64,000 nt of DNA from Staphylococcus sp. CAG:324. Its GTDB lineage: Bacteria; Bacillota_I; Bacilli_A; ML615J-28; CAG-313. How positions within the stretch are numbered: the first letter of the stretch is position 1; every line of letters begins with the position of its first letter. The notes below the pieces were generated by a model. The model ran no database searches, was not told where the DNA came from, and was given only the letters and a program-made list of their open reading frames with translations. This document shows, piece by piece, positions 26,491-35,162 of this stretch. The stretch spans positions 1-64,000 of the forward strand of contig FR890815.1 in NCBI GenBank assembly GCA_000433035.1, written 5' to 3'. The translations under genes and the position numbers were made by a program.

Positions 26491-27876
26491 ATGGTAACTT
26501 TAGACGTTATTCGTCAAATTCATGATTTTATTTGGGGGATGCCCCTTATTTGTTTAATCATTATAGTTGGTGTATGGCTAACAATAAAATTAAAAGGTCT
26601 CCAAGTTACAAAACTTAAGAAGGCCTTTTCTTTTATGTTAAAAGAAGAAGAAGGACAAAAAGGAGAAGTGAGCACTTTTCAGGCTTTGTGCATTTCGATG
26701 TCAGCAACTATTGGGACAGGTAATATTACTGCTGTAGCATCAGCTATTACAATTGGAGGTCCAGGAGCGCTACTTTGGATGATTATTACTGCCTTTTTTG
26801 GAATGGCTACCAAATATGCGGAAGGTTTTTTGGCGGTTAAATACCGTAAAATTGAAAATGATCGAATAATTGGGGGTCCTTATGCTTATATTGAATATGG
26901 ATTAGGGGCGAAGTGGAAACCGCTTGCGAAAGCCTTTGCTATCTTCGGTATGTTTGCTTCCATCTTGGGTCTTGGTACTCTTACACAAATTAATGGAATT
27001 GTTGATGCTACGCAAAATGTTTTTGATAAGGAAAGTTTACATCTTCTATCAATAGGTAAGATAAATCTATCATGGTGTTCTTTGATTGCGGGAGCGCTGA
27101 TTGCTATTTTTTCTGCATTAGTGTTAATTGGAGGAGTGAAGAGAATTGGTAGAGTATGTGAATGGATTGTTCCTATTATGGCTCTTACCTATATTGCTAT
27201 TTGTCTTTTATTGATATGTTGTAATATCAAAGAAGTTCCCCTAGCAATACGGTCAATTGTTCAAATGGCCTTTTCTAATCAAGCACTTGCAGGAGGAATT
27301 ACGGGAATCACAATCAGAAATGTCATTCAACAAGGAGTAGCCAAAGGAATTTTTACCAATGAAGCAGGTCTTGGTAGTGCTCCGATTGCTACGGCAACCG
27401 TTAAATCTAACGATCCTATACGGCAAGGGTTAGTTGCTATGACATCAACTTTTTTTGGCACTGTAATCATATGTAGTCTTACAGGACTTTGCGTTGTCCT
27501 TACTGGTGCTTGGAAAGAAAACTTAATGGGGATTTCAATTGCTGATTATGCCTTTACCAAAGGGCTTCCTTTTCCTAGTATCGTTTGTTCTTTGTTAATT
27601 TTATTGTGTATAATCTGTTTTGCTTTTACGACCATTATTGGTTGGAATCTATATGGAGTAAAGTGTCTGGATTATTTGACTAAGGGAAATGTGAAAATTC
27701 AAAGGATTTATAATTGGTTATATATTTTAATGGTCTTTATAGGTGCATTTTTAAAAATAGATTTGATTTGGAATTTGGCGGAAATTATAAATGCCTTAAT
27801 GGCAATTCCTAACTTAATTGCTATTTTATTTTTAACAAATGATATTGCTAAAGATACTAACCTATATTTTAAATAA
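26491..27876 (+). CDS. Sodium:alanine/glycine symporter (AGCS family)
   Basis: A 461-residue membrane protein with about 11 helices. The family signatures are visible: GEVSTFQALCISMSATIGTGNITAVASAITIGGPGALLWM near residue 60-97, and GVAKGIFTNEAGLGSAPIATA near 290. It imports alanine or glycine with Na+. In context with dapF it could feed cell-wall precursor supply, but this is inference. Na+ cycling also fits the oxaloacetate decarboxylase found in this window. It ends at a bidirectional terminator. Confidence 0.92.
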   Translation: MVTLDVIRQIHDFIWGMPLICLIIIVGVWLTIKLKGLQVTKLKKAFSFMLKEEEGQKGEVSTFQALCISMSATIGTGNITAVASAITIGGPGALLWMIITAFFGMATKYAEGFLAVKYRKIENDRIIGGPYAYIEYGLGAKWKPLAKAFAIFGMFASILGLGTLTQINGIVDATQNVFDKESLHLLSIGKINLSWCSLIAGALIAIFSALVLIGGVKRIGRVCEWIVPIMALTYIAICLLLICCNIKEVPLAIRSIVQMAFSNQALAGGITGITIRNVIQQGVAKGIFTNEAGLGSAPIATATVKSNDPIRQGLVAMTSTFFGTVIICSLTGLCVVLTGAWKENLMGISIADYAFTKGLPFPSIVCSLLILLCIICFAFTTIIGWNLYGVKCLDYLTKGNVKIQRIYNWLYILMVFIGAFLKIDLIWNLAEIINALMAIPNLIAILFLTNDIAKDTNLYFK

Positions 27877-27909
27877 TGCCATCAATGGATAGAAAAGAAC
27901 AAGTAACAA

Positions 27910-27940
27910 AAAAAGAAGCAATGGGTATTTGCTTCTTTTT
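27910..27940. terminator. Bidirectional intrinsic terminator
   Basis: A 12-bp perfect stem (AAAAAGAAGCAA with TTGCTTCTTTTT, 7-base loop) between convergent genes. Confidence 0.88.
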
Positions 27941-28403
27941 AAATATCAAATAAAATTGATATCAATTTAGTAGTTAGTATGCTTACACCAATTCCAAATA
28001 AACTTCCGGTTAAAATTCTTCTTAAGTTATTGCTTTCTATATCGAAAAAATATTGCAAAGATCCATCAATAATAAGTGGCAATATGAAAGTAATACAAAT
28101 TATCATACTATATATGATGGGAAGAGAAATTATTTTTTTTCGCAAATGTGTTAAATTCAAACATATCATTCCTAAAATATAGAACAATAACATACACGTA
28201 CAACGCCAACAAAGCGGAAAAACAAAATTTCCTATTGCTAATGCGGAATTTTTATTTCGATTACAAAGAGGAACTTTGCCAATGATAGCAAAAGAAAATT
28301 GTAACTCTTTAGGTAGGAAGGATTGGAGTGCAATCATCATAATAATAAAAATACTAAATGATAGAATAATAGAAGATAGAATACATATTTTTTTCTTATT
28401 CAA
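27939..28403 (-). CDS. DUF2085 membrane protein
   Basis: A 154-residue protein with about four membrane helices. The DUF2085 pattern is present: PLCNRN, then FPLCWRCTCMLLFYILG, and IIDGSLQYFFDIESNNLRRILTGSLFGIGV. The conserved cysteines suggest metal or redox binding, but no member has an established function that I can name. The start is TTG at 28403, with a poor ribosome site; it lies 15 bases after the zinc-ribbon gene, so coupled translation is likely. Confidence 0.75.
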   Translation of the reverse strand: MNKKKICILSSIILSFSIFIIMMIALQSFLPKELQFSFAIIGKVPLCNRNKNSALAIGNFVFPLCWRCTCMLLFYILGMICLNLTHLRKKIISLPIIYSMIICITFILPLIIDGSLQYFFDIESNNLRRILTGSLFGIGVSILTTKLISILFDI

Positions 28404-28418
28404 TGTAAAATCTTAATT

Positions 28419-28805
28419 TTAATAGGCTGTTTCTAAATAAGATACAATGATAACCGCATAGCAAATAGAAACAACGATATTAAAAATAACTCCAATCAAT
28501 GCTCCGATTCCACAAGATTTAGCTTTTCTAGGAGTTTCTCCTTTCCAAACTAAGAAAAGAATGAGCCCAACAATAGGGAAGAAAAAAGAAAGAATTCCAA
28601 AACCTACACTAGATGAATCAGCTTTTTGATTATTTGGTGTAGCATTCATATTATTTTGATTATAGTATGAGTAATCACTATTTGTTGTTGTCACTTGACT
28701 GCTTTCTTCATTTTCTGGATTTGTTTCTTCAATTTTATTCCCACATACGGGGCAAAATTTTGCATCATCTTCTAATAATTGATTACAGTGATTGCATTTT
28801 TTCAT
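28419..28805 (-). CDS. Zinc-ribbon membrane protein with DUF4190-like tail
   Basis: This 128-residue protein begins with a zinc ribbon (CNHCNQ...FCPVCGNK, four cysteines within residues 4-22), continues with a polar asparagine-rich linker, and ends in a two-helix membrane domain (GFGILSFFFPIVGLILFLVWKGETPRKAKSCGIGALIGV). The membrane part is clearly related to that of the next upstream gene at 28931-29206. The ATG at 28805 has AAGGAG upstream; the longer frame has not. Function unknown. Confidence 0.8.
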   Translation of the reverse strand: MKKCNHCNQLLEDDAKFCPVCGNKIEETNPENEESSQVTTTNSDYSYYNQNNMNATPNNQKADSSSVGFGILSFFFPIVGLILFLVWKGETPRKAKSCGIGALIGVIFNIVVSICYAVIIVSYLETAY

Positions 28806-28880
28806 ATTTAATCTCCTTTTAAATAAAAATAATTTATTCAATTATATCATAACTATGAATAAAATGCAAGAAAATATAAA

Positions 28881-28919
28881 AAAAAGTGAAGTTAACAAAT
28901 TGGGTTAATTTCACTTTTT
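28881..28919. terminator. Terminator between the two paralogous membrane genes
   Basis: A 16-bp stem with one G-T pair (28881-28896 with 28904-28919); in minus orientation an eight-T run follows, so it ends the upstream minus-strand gene. Confidence 0.82.
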
Positions 28920-28930
28920 CATAGTTAGAT

Positions 28931-29206
28931 TTATCGATAATGAATTTTTCCGATTATTAGTATGATAATAATGGCTACAACTATGTAAAATACAGAGCCT
29001 ATCAATGAGCCCCATCCACAAGATTTTGACTTTAATGGTTTTTTAGTTTGCCAAACTAAATAAAAAATATATCCTAAAATTGGTAGAAAAAAACTTAAAA
29101 TCCAAAATCCCCAATTTAATTTTTGATCAGAAACTTTTGTCGTTTTAGTTTTTTTATTGTCATCTTGTTTGGCGATTTCTGTTGTTTTGATATTGTTTTC
29201 TTCCAT
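28931..29206 (-). CDS. Small two-helix membrane protein, paralogue of its neighbour
   Basis: A 91-residue protein: a charged, threonine- and lysine-rich N-terminus, then WGFWILSFFLPILGYIFYLVWQTKKPLKSKSCGWGSLIGSVFYIVVAI. The latter is closely similar in pattern to the tail of the zinc-ribbon protein (both share LVW...K.KSCG.G.LIG). It lacks the zinc ribbon. ATG at 29206 has AGAGGTG upstream. Function unknown; duplication of a membrane module is inferred. Confidence 0.75.
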   Translation of the reverse strand: MEENNIKTTEIAKQDDNKKTKTTKVSDQKLNWGFWILSFFLPILGYIFYLVWQTKKPLKSKSCGWGSLIGSVFYIVVAIIIILIIGKIHYR

Positions 29207-29313
29207 AATTAACACCTCTTAATCTAATTATATCATATTTTTTCTAAAATGCAAAACAAATGACAAAAGCGTTTGAATAAATTAGCATAATATTTTTTAA
29301 AATTTAGAAGATA

Positions 29314-29322
29314 TGGTAAAAT
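29314..29322 (+). promoter_or_regulatory. Extended -10 upstream of threonine aldolase gene
   Basis: TGG-TAAAAT lies 31 bases before the start codon. No clear -35 is seen. Confidence 0.45.
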
Positions 29323-29353
29323 ATTGTTAAATAAAATTAGGAGAAAGAATACA

Positions 29354-30388
29354 ATGATTAATTTAAAGAATGATTACTGTTATATTGCACATCCGAGAAT
29401 AATGGAAAAATTGAATCAAAATCTCGATAATACCTATGTTGGCTATGGATTAGATGAACATACCAAAAAAGCTTCTGATTTAATCAAAAATGTTTTTAAA
29501 TGTAAAAAAGCAGATGTTCATTTTTTAACTGGTGGTACAATTACAAATAAAATTTTAATTGCACATTGTTTAAAACCATTTGAAGCTGTGATATCGGCGG
29601 ATAATGGTCATATTCATGTTCATGAAACTGGCGCAATTGAGGCAACAGGTCATAAGGTTTTAGTCGTAAATAATAGTGATGGTAAAGTAAAAGCAGACGA
29701 TGTTGAACAAATTGTTGTCAAACATACGGATGAACATATGGTGAGACCTAAAATGTTATATATATCTAATCCTACTGAATATGGCACGATTTATAGTTTA
29801 GCAGAATTAAAGGAACTATATACTATTTGTAAAAAACTGAATATGTATCTGTATGTTGATGGAGCTAGATTAGCTTGTGCTTTGATGGCGAATGAGAATA
29901 CTATTCAGGCAAGCGATTTGGCTAAATATGTAGATGCATTTTATATTGGTGGTACAAAAAATGGTTTAATGATGGGAGAGGCTCTTGTCATTGTTAATGA
30001 TTGTTTAAAAGAAGAATTTAGATATACTCAAAAACATTTTGGCGGATTGCTAGCAAAAGGTTTTTTATGCGGTTTACAATTTGAGGCTTTATTTGAAAAC
30101 AATTTATTTTTTGAAATTGGTGCTTATCAAAATAATTTAGCCAACCTTTTAACAGAAGGATTCAAACAATTAGGTATTCAATTTTTTACTCAAACAAGAA
30201 CAAATCAAGTATTTATTACGATAGAGAATGATATCGTTGAACAATTAAGCAAATATGTTATGTTTGATATATGGGAAAGAGGTTCTAATCAAACTACAAT
30301 TCGATTCGTGACGCATTATAAATTAGAAGTATCTCAGGTGAATGAAGTGATTCATCTTTTAGAAGTTTTAACCAAAGCGAGAAATTAG
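29354..30388 (+). CDS. ltaE: Low-specificity threonine aldolase family enzyme
   Basis: A 344-residue fold-type I PLP enzyme. The N-terminus LKNDYCYIAHPRIMEKL and YGLDEHT, the LYVDGARLACAL motif (PLP-binding aspartate and arginine) and the PLP lysine in YIGGTKNG all match threonine aldolases, which split L-threonine to glycine and acetaldehyde. The ATG at 29354 has AGGAG upstream. Its stop is directly followed by the dus start, so the two are co-transcribed. Confidence 0.87.
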   Translation: MINLKNDYCYIAHPRIMEKLNQNLDNTYVGYGLDEHTKKASDLIKNVFKCKKADVHFLTGGTITNKILIAHCLKPFEAVISADNGHIHVHETGAIEATGHKVLVVNNSDGKVKADDVEQIVVKHTDEHMVRPKMLYISNPTEYGTIYSLAELKELYTICKKLNMYLYVDGARLACALMANENTIQASDLAKYVDAFYIGGTKNGLMMGEALVIVNDCLKEEFRYTQKHFGGLLAKGFLCGLQFEALFENNLFFEIGAYQNNLANLLTEGFKQLGIQFFTQTRTNQVFITIENDIVEQLSKYVMFDIWERGSNQTTIRFVTHYKLEVSQVNEVIHLLEVLTKARN

Positions 30389-31351
30389 ATGTTAAAAATT
30401 GGTAATGTAAGTTTAAAAAATAATATTATTCTTGCTCCAATGGCAGGAGTATCAACATCTAGTTATCGTAATATCTGTTTAGAGCATCAAGCAGGTTTAG
30501 TATGTACGGAAATGATTAGTGACAAAGGACTTGCTTATGAAAATGCTAAAACTTTACAAATGATTCAAATAAAAGAAAATGAGCATCCGATTTCAATGCA
30601 AATATTTGGTTCCGATTATAAAACAATTACAGCCTCGGCTATACAAATGTCAAAACTTTCTCCTATTGATATTCTAGATGTAAATATGGGATGTCCCGTT
30701 CATAAGGTTGTGAAAAGCCAAGCAGGTTCAGCCTTATTAAAGGAACCACAAAAAATCTATGACATTGTTAAATCGTTAAAGGAAAATGTATCTATTCCAA
30801 TAACCATTAAAATTAGAGCAGGATGGGATAATTATTCAATTAATTGTGATAAAGTGGCCAGTCTTGCTTGTAAAGCAGGAGTGGATGCAATTACAATTCA
30901 TGGTCGAACTCGTTCGCAGTTATATACTGGTAGTGTGAATTTGGATTATATAAAAATGGTCAAAGAAGCGTCAAATGTTCCTGTTATAGGAAATGGTGAT
31001 ATTAAAGATATCTCTACTGCCATTAAAATGTTTCAACAAGGGGTAGATGGAATTATGATTGGACGTTCAGCAATGGGAAATCCTTTTATTTTTGATCAAT
31101 TAGTGACATATTTTACTGAAGGCAAAATCATTGACCCACCATCAAAAGAAGAAGTAATTCAAACCCTTTTAGATCATGCACAAAGATTAATGGCTGATAA
31201 AGGAGAACATCTAGCAATGATTGAAATGCGATCCCATGCGGGATGGTATCTTAAACTAATTCCTCAATCAAAACAATATAAAAGTGCAATTGTTGGGATT
31301 CAAACTTATCAAGAATTAGAAAAAATCTGTTGGTGTATATTGAATAATTAA
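30389..31351 (+). CDS. dus: tRNA-dihydrouridine synthase
   Basis: A 320-residue FMN TIM-barrel enzyme that reduces uridine in tRNA. Diagnostic parts: APMAGVSTSSYR, LDVNMGCPVHKVVKSQAGSAL with the catalytic cysteine, IKIRAGWD, ITIHGRTRSQLYTG, VIGNGDI and GIMIGRSAMGNPFIF. The pattern is that of the DusB group; which D-loop uridine is modified is not decided here. It abuts the threonine aldolase gene and its TAA is part of the terminator stem. Confidence 0.92.
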   Translation: MLKIGNVSLKNNIILAPMAGVSTSSYRNICLEHQAGLVCTEMISDKGLAYENAKTLQMIQIKENEHPISMQIFGSDYKTITASAIQMSKLSPIDILDVNMGCPVHKVVKSQAGSALLKEPQKIYDIVKSLKENVSIPITIKIRAGWDNYSINCDKVASLACKAGVDAITIHGRTRSQLYTGSVNLDYIKMVKEASNVPVIGNGDIKDISTAIKMFQQGVDGIMIGRSAMGNPFIFDQLVTYFTEGKIIDPPSKEEVIQTLLDHAQRLMADKGEHLAMIEMRSHAGWYLKLIPQSKQYKSAIVGIQTYQELEKICWCILNN

Positions 31352-31380
31352 AAACATATAAGCAACCCTTATATGTTTTT
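31350..31380 (+). terminator. Intrinsic terminator after dus
   Basis: A perfect 13-bp stem AAAAACATATAAG with CTTATATGTTTTT, 5-base loop. The stem is the same as that at 176-204. Confidence 0.9.
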
Positions 31381-31609
31381 AATTTGATAAAAAAAAACAA
31401 TAATTTGGCAAAGATGAATAGTATAATAAAATAAGAAAGTAAAAAATACATATAAAGAAAGAATAATAAAGATATATAGAATATGTAAAAATATAGTTTA
31501 TCTAAAAGGAATAACATTTAAAAAATTGATGAATGTGTTTCTCCTACTAGATATGTATCTTAGGAATATTTAGAAAATATAATTATATGTTTTCTTTTGT
31601 ATGTTTTAA
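31381..31609. other. Gene-free AT-rich stretch resembling the rhs upstream region
   Basis: From 31381 to about 31435 the bases closely follow those at 205-260 before rhs (shared blocks TTTTTAATTT, ACAATAATT, GTATAAT, AATAAGAAAG or AAGTAAGAAAG). Beyond this no open frame of note is found, only AT-rich sequence with many stops. It may be the site of a lost or decayed second rhs-type gene. Confidence 0.45.
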
Positions 31610-31648
31610 AAATAAAAAATCCTTATTTGGTATTAAACTAAACAAGGA
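31610..31648 (-). terminator. Terminator of the clp gene
   Basis: On the minus strand TCCTTGTTT pairs with AAATAAGGA (one G-T pair) and is followed by TTTTTTATTT. Confidence 0.75.
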
Positions 31649-31674
31649 CTTATATCAATTTTATTTTAGACAAT

Positions 31675-33603
31675 TCATTCTTCAATTGATGTTGAATTAC
31701 CATTGTACCAATCATTTTTAGTATTTTTTAATAAAGCATCGATAATTACATCGGGTAATTTTTCGTTGGGAATTTTTTCAATATTTTGAATTGCAATGCC
31801 ATATTTTTTAATAATTTGAGTTAGGTTATTCATATTTTGATTGTTCTTAATTGTTTTTAATTTCGTAATCTTATGGTAAGGGGTATTGTTAATAAACCCC
31901 GTTAAATGTGTATCTAAAGTTGGATTAGAAATCATAAAAATAGTGTTGATCAGATAAATTTTACGATCTTTATTATCTAAAAAGAAAGGTTTTTTGAAAA
32001 GAGTTTTAAAAAAATTTTGGATACTTTGATGGGCACTATTAAAATTTTTAAGAAAAATTAAACTCATGGGATATTTAATTAGGTGTTCAGATAAAATACC
32101 CCCTTGTTCAAAGCCGACATATCCTTTGCTTGAACCAATTAAATTATTTAACATTGTTATATCGTGAAAATTTTCTAAATCAATTTCTAAATACATTTCA
32201 TTTTTAAATTTAAAGACTTTATTTAAATCGCTTATTAAATAATCGGGATTAAAATCATCTTCTACATATATGACACCCATATTATTTAATTTATAATTGA
32301 ATTCATAGCGTTTGATAAATTTTAGATAATTGGTTTTTAATTCAGGATAATTGAGTGATAATAGTTTTAATTTTTTAAGAGATATTTTTTTTACACCAGT
32401 AGTATCTTCAATTACTTCATCAATCAATTTATCAATCGTTTTATGACTTGTTTTTTTTCTAGCTCCAACTTCATCTAAAATATCAATTGCCTTATCAGGA
32501 AAACTTTTATTAATGAGGAATAATTTTGCATTAGTTATAATTTTTTGTAAAGAATATGATGAATATTTGACTTGATGGTATTCCTCATAACTTTGTTTAA
32601 TACCTTCTAAAATTTCATAAGTTTCTGCTTCATTAGGTTCATCAATATAAACGTTTTGAAATCTTCTGGTAAGAGCTTTATCTTTTTCGATAAAACGATA
32701 ATATTCATCAAGTGTAGTAGAACCTATTAATTTAATATCAGAGCGAGATAAATAAGGCTTTAAGATATTGGCAATATCTAGTGATCCATCATTTGAACCA
32801 GCTCCTACAATATTATGAATTTCATCAATAAAGACAATAGCATGATGCTTTTTAATATATTCCATTGCTTTGGTAATTTTTTCTTCTAATTCACCACGAT
32901 ATTTTGTACCTGATACAATACTACCAAGATCTAATTGATAAATAGTTTCATTCTTTAAAATTTCTGATAGTCCTTCAATAATAGCAGTTTTACCTACTCC
33001 TGCATTTCCAATAAGTAAAGGATTATTTTTTTGTTTTTTGGACAAAATATATATAATCTTTTCGATATAATTGCTACGTTTAATAAAAGGGTGAACTTTT
33101 TTGGTTTTTGAAAGATTGGTTAAAAAAGGATAGGGTGTAATTTCTAGATCTTCTTTTTCACTAGTTCCTTCAAAAAAGTTAAATATTTCTTCAATGTCAA
33201 TCATTAAGTCTTCAATGTCAAGACCTAGTTTTTCTAAAACAATTGAAGCAATACTATCTTCTTCTTTTAACATTACATAGAAAATGTGTTCATCATAAAC
33301 ATATTTACTACCAAGATCTTTTGCAAGTGTTTCTGAATACAAGATGATTTCTTGAAATTTTTTGGTATATGTAAGACTTTGACTATCGCTTTTTCTAAAA
33401 ATAACTAAATTGTGAATAACTCTTAAAATATCATCATAGGTAATTTGTTTTTCATCTAAGAGAAAATGGCAGATGGTATCTTTTTTCTTATACATGGCAA
33501 GTAACAAATGCTCACTACCAACTAGCTTTTTATTAAGACTTCTAGCTATTTGTAAGGCATCATCAATAATTTGAATGGCATTTGTACTAAAAGTTTCAAA
33601 CAT
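31675..33603 (-). CDS. ClpC-derived ATPase with degenerate second AAA+ module
   Basis: A 642-residue protein (ClpC is about 810). Residues 1-140 are a double Clp N-domain (SEHLLLAMYKK, YDEHIFYVMLKEE). The first AAA+ module is intact: GNAGVGKT (about 197-204), VFIDEIHNI (about 253-261), and RRFQNVYIDEPNEAE. The coiled M-domain is missing or very short. The second module keeps the pore-loop region IGSSKGYVGFEQGG (about 490) but the Walker A position reads EDDFNPDY instead of GPTGVGKT, and the Walker B position reads LIFLKNF instead of VVLLDEI. So only one ring can hydrolyse ATP. Whether ClpP is bound is unclear; an LTGF near 555 might replace the usual loop. The start has AGGAGG. Confidence 0.85.
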   Translation of the reverse strand: MFETFSTNAIQIIDDALQIARSLNKKLVGSEHLLLAMYKKKDTICHFLLDEKQITYDDILRVIHNLVIFRKSDSQSLTYTKKFQEIILYSETLAKDLGSKYVYDEHIFYVMLKEEDSIASIVLEKLGLDIEDLMIDIEEIFNFFEGTSEKEDLEITPYPFLTNLSKTKKVHPFIKRSNYIEKIIYILSKKQKNNPLLIGNAGVGKTAIIEGLSEILKNETIYQLDLGSIVSGTKYRGELEEKITKAMEYIKKHHAIVFIDEIHNIVGAGSNDGSLDIANILKPYLSRSDIKLIGSTTLDEYYRFIEKDKALTRRFQNVYIDEPNEAETYEILEGIKQSYEEYHQVKYSSYSLQKIITNAKLFLINKSFPDKAIDILDEVGARKKTSHKTIDKLIDEVIEDTTGVKKISLKKLKLLSLNYPELKTNYLKFIKRYEFNYKLNNMGVIYVEDDFNPDYLISDLNKVFKFKNEMYLEIDLENFHDITMLNNLIGSSKGYVGFEQGGILSEHLIKYPMSLIFLKNFNSAHQSIQNFFKTLFKKPFFLDNKDRKIYLINTIFMISNPTLDTHLTGFINNTPYHKITKLKTIKNNQNMNNLTQIIKKYGIAIQNIEKIPNEKLPDVIIDALLKNTKNDWYNGNSTSIEE

Positions 33604-33624
33604 GTACTCCTCCTTAAAACTTTT

Positions 33625-33639
33625 TTGTATTACATACAA
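33625..33639. repeat. Inverted repeat in the clp upstream region
   Basis: TTGTAT-TAC-ATACAA lies just downstream of a minus-strand TATAAT (33641-33646), where a repressor could act. No CtsR-type heptad repeat is seen nearby. Confidence 0.4.
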
Positions 33640-33686
33640 GGTATTATATGCAAGTCTTTTAAAAGATAGACTCCTGTATTTAAACC

Positions 33687-33715
33687 TTGCAAAAAAACTA
33701 AAATTGTGTTACAAT
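33687..33715 (+). promoter_or_regulatory. Promoter of hflX
   Basis: TTGCAA, a 17-bp spacer and TACAAT preceded by TGT; the start codon is 27 bases downstream. Confidence 0.75.
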
Positions 33716-33742
33716 AATATCCAAAGAAAGAAAGGTGATTAG

Positions 33743-35026
33743 ATGGAAAATGAAATGATAAAGATAAAGACGATAATTGTTGGAGTAAATCATACAAATG
33801 ATGAAGAGTTCAATTATCAAATTCAAGAATTAGAAGCTTTATGTGAGGCTTGTGATTTAGATGTTGTTGCTTCTTTGGTACAAAATATGCCAACACTCAA
33901 TAATGCAACCTATTTAGGAAGTGGAAAACTAGAAGAACTCAAAAATGTAAAGGATTTATACCAAGCTTCTCTTGTTGTCTTTTTAGAAGAATTATCACCT
34001 GTTCAACTTAGAAATATTAAAGATGTAATCGATGTTGATGTGATGGATAGAACGATGCTTATTCTAGAAATCTTTAAAAAAAGAGCGAAGACAAAAGAAG
34101 CGATTTTACAAGTGGAAATTGCCAATTTAAAATATATGTTACCAAGACTAGCAGGCTCTTATACGAATCTTTCTAGACTTGGTGGTGGTGGTAGTGGTTC
34201 AGGTGGAGCAAGAAGAGGAAGTGGAGAAACAAAATTAGAAGAAGATCGCCGTCATATTGAAAGAAGAATTACAAAAGCTGAAAAAGAATTAGCAGAAATT
34301 GTGGCTAGTAGGAAAAATGCAAGAAAAAAACGTTTGGCTAATGAAATGAAAACAGTTGCTTTTGTTGGTTATACGAATGCAGGCAAATCTTCTAGCATCA
34401 ATACGTTAATCCATATGTTTCAAGGTGATAAAAAGAAGGAAGTTTTTGTCAAAAATATGTTATTTGCAACACTTGAAACTGCTACAAGAAGAATCAAATT
34501 ACCGACAAATGAAGAATTTATTATTACCGATACGGTTGGTTTTGTCAGTAATTTACCTCATCATTTAATCGAGTCTTTTAAATCAACTTTAGAAGAAGTA
34601 AAGGAAGCTTCTTTAATTGTACATGTTGTTGATGCTTCAAGTCCTTATGCCAATTTGCAAATTCAAACGACTAATCAAGTTTTAACAAGTTTAGGAGTAA
34701 AGGATATTCCTATGGTTTATTTACTCAATAAATATGATTTAGTAAAGAATGACATGTTTATGCCAACTATCATCGGTGATCAAATTCGAACTTCTAATTT
34801 AGATCAGCGTGGGTTTGATGAATTGATAGCTTATATTAAAGACAAACTTTTTGATGATGTGGTAAAAGTAAAACTATTGATTCCCTATGATAAGGGGGAA
34901 ATTTTCAATCTTTTAAAAGAAAAGTCAAATGTGCATGCGTTTTCTTATCATGATGATGGTATTGTAGTAGATACCATTGTAAGTAAATATTTGTATAATT
35001 TATATCATCAATATGAAATTCAGTAA
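33743..35026 (+). CDS. hflX: Ribosome-associated GTPase HflX
   Basis: A 427-residue protein with the HflX N-terminal domain (ATYLGSGKLEEL), glycine-rich linker (LGGGGSGSGGARRGSGETKLEEDRR), and GTPase domain: G1 GYTNAGKSS, G3 DTVGF, G4 NKYD. HflX binds the large ribosomal subunit and splits stalled ribosomes. The gene has its own promoter and terminator and is divergent from the clp gene. Confidence 0.95.
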   Translation: MENEMIKIKTIIVGVNHTNDEEFNYQIQELEALCEACDLDVVASLVQNMPTLNNATYLGSGKLEELKNVKDLYQASLVVFLEELSPVQLRNIKDVIDVDVMDRTMLILEIFKKRAKTKEAILQVEIANLKYMLPRLAGSYTNLSRLGGGGSGSGGARRGSGETKLEEDRRHIERRITKAEKELAEIVASRKNARKKRLANEMKTVAFVGYTNAGKSSSINTLIHMFQGDKKKEVFVKNMLFATLETATRRIKLPTNEEFIITDTVGFVSNLPHHLIESFKSTLEEVKEASLIVHVVDASSPYANLQIQTTNQVLTSLGVKDIPMVYLLNKYDLVKNDMFMPTIIGDQIRTSNLDQRGFDELIAYIKDKLFDDVVKVKLLIPYDKGEIFNLLKEKSNVHAFSYHDDGIVVDTIVSKYLYNLYHQYEIQ

Positions 35027-35056
35027 GAGTCTTATGAAAATAAGATTCTTATTTTT
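35025..35056 (+). terminator. Intrinsic terminator after hflX
   Basis: An 11-bp stem with one G-T pair (35025-35035 with 35040-35050), loop GAAA, followed by five T; it includes the stop codon. Confidence 0.85.
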
Positions 35057-35085
35057 AATTGATTGATATTTTTTTTCCATTTTGC

Positions 35086-35114
35086 TTTAACAAAACAGAA
35101 GAAAGTGATATAAT
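35086..35114 (+). promoter_or_regulatory. Promoter of the helicase-like gene operon
   Basis: TTTAAC, a 17-bp spacer and TGA-TATAAT; the start codon is 49 bases downstream. Confidence 0.65.
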
Positions 35115-35162
35115 AAATTATAAAGTGGAGTATTATACATCAAGGTCGATGAGGTAAAAAAG

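Noticed and set aside
31400..31610. Possible small RNA or coding remnant in the gap after dus.
   Set aside because: Only short AT-rich frames with many stops are seen. Apart from similarity to the rhs upstream region nothing can be supported.
33604..33690. CtsR or CIRCE operator before the clp gene.
   Set aside because: No GGTCAAA heptad repeat and no TTAGCACTC-N9-GAGTGCTAA form is present.
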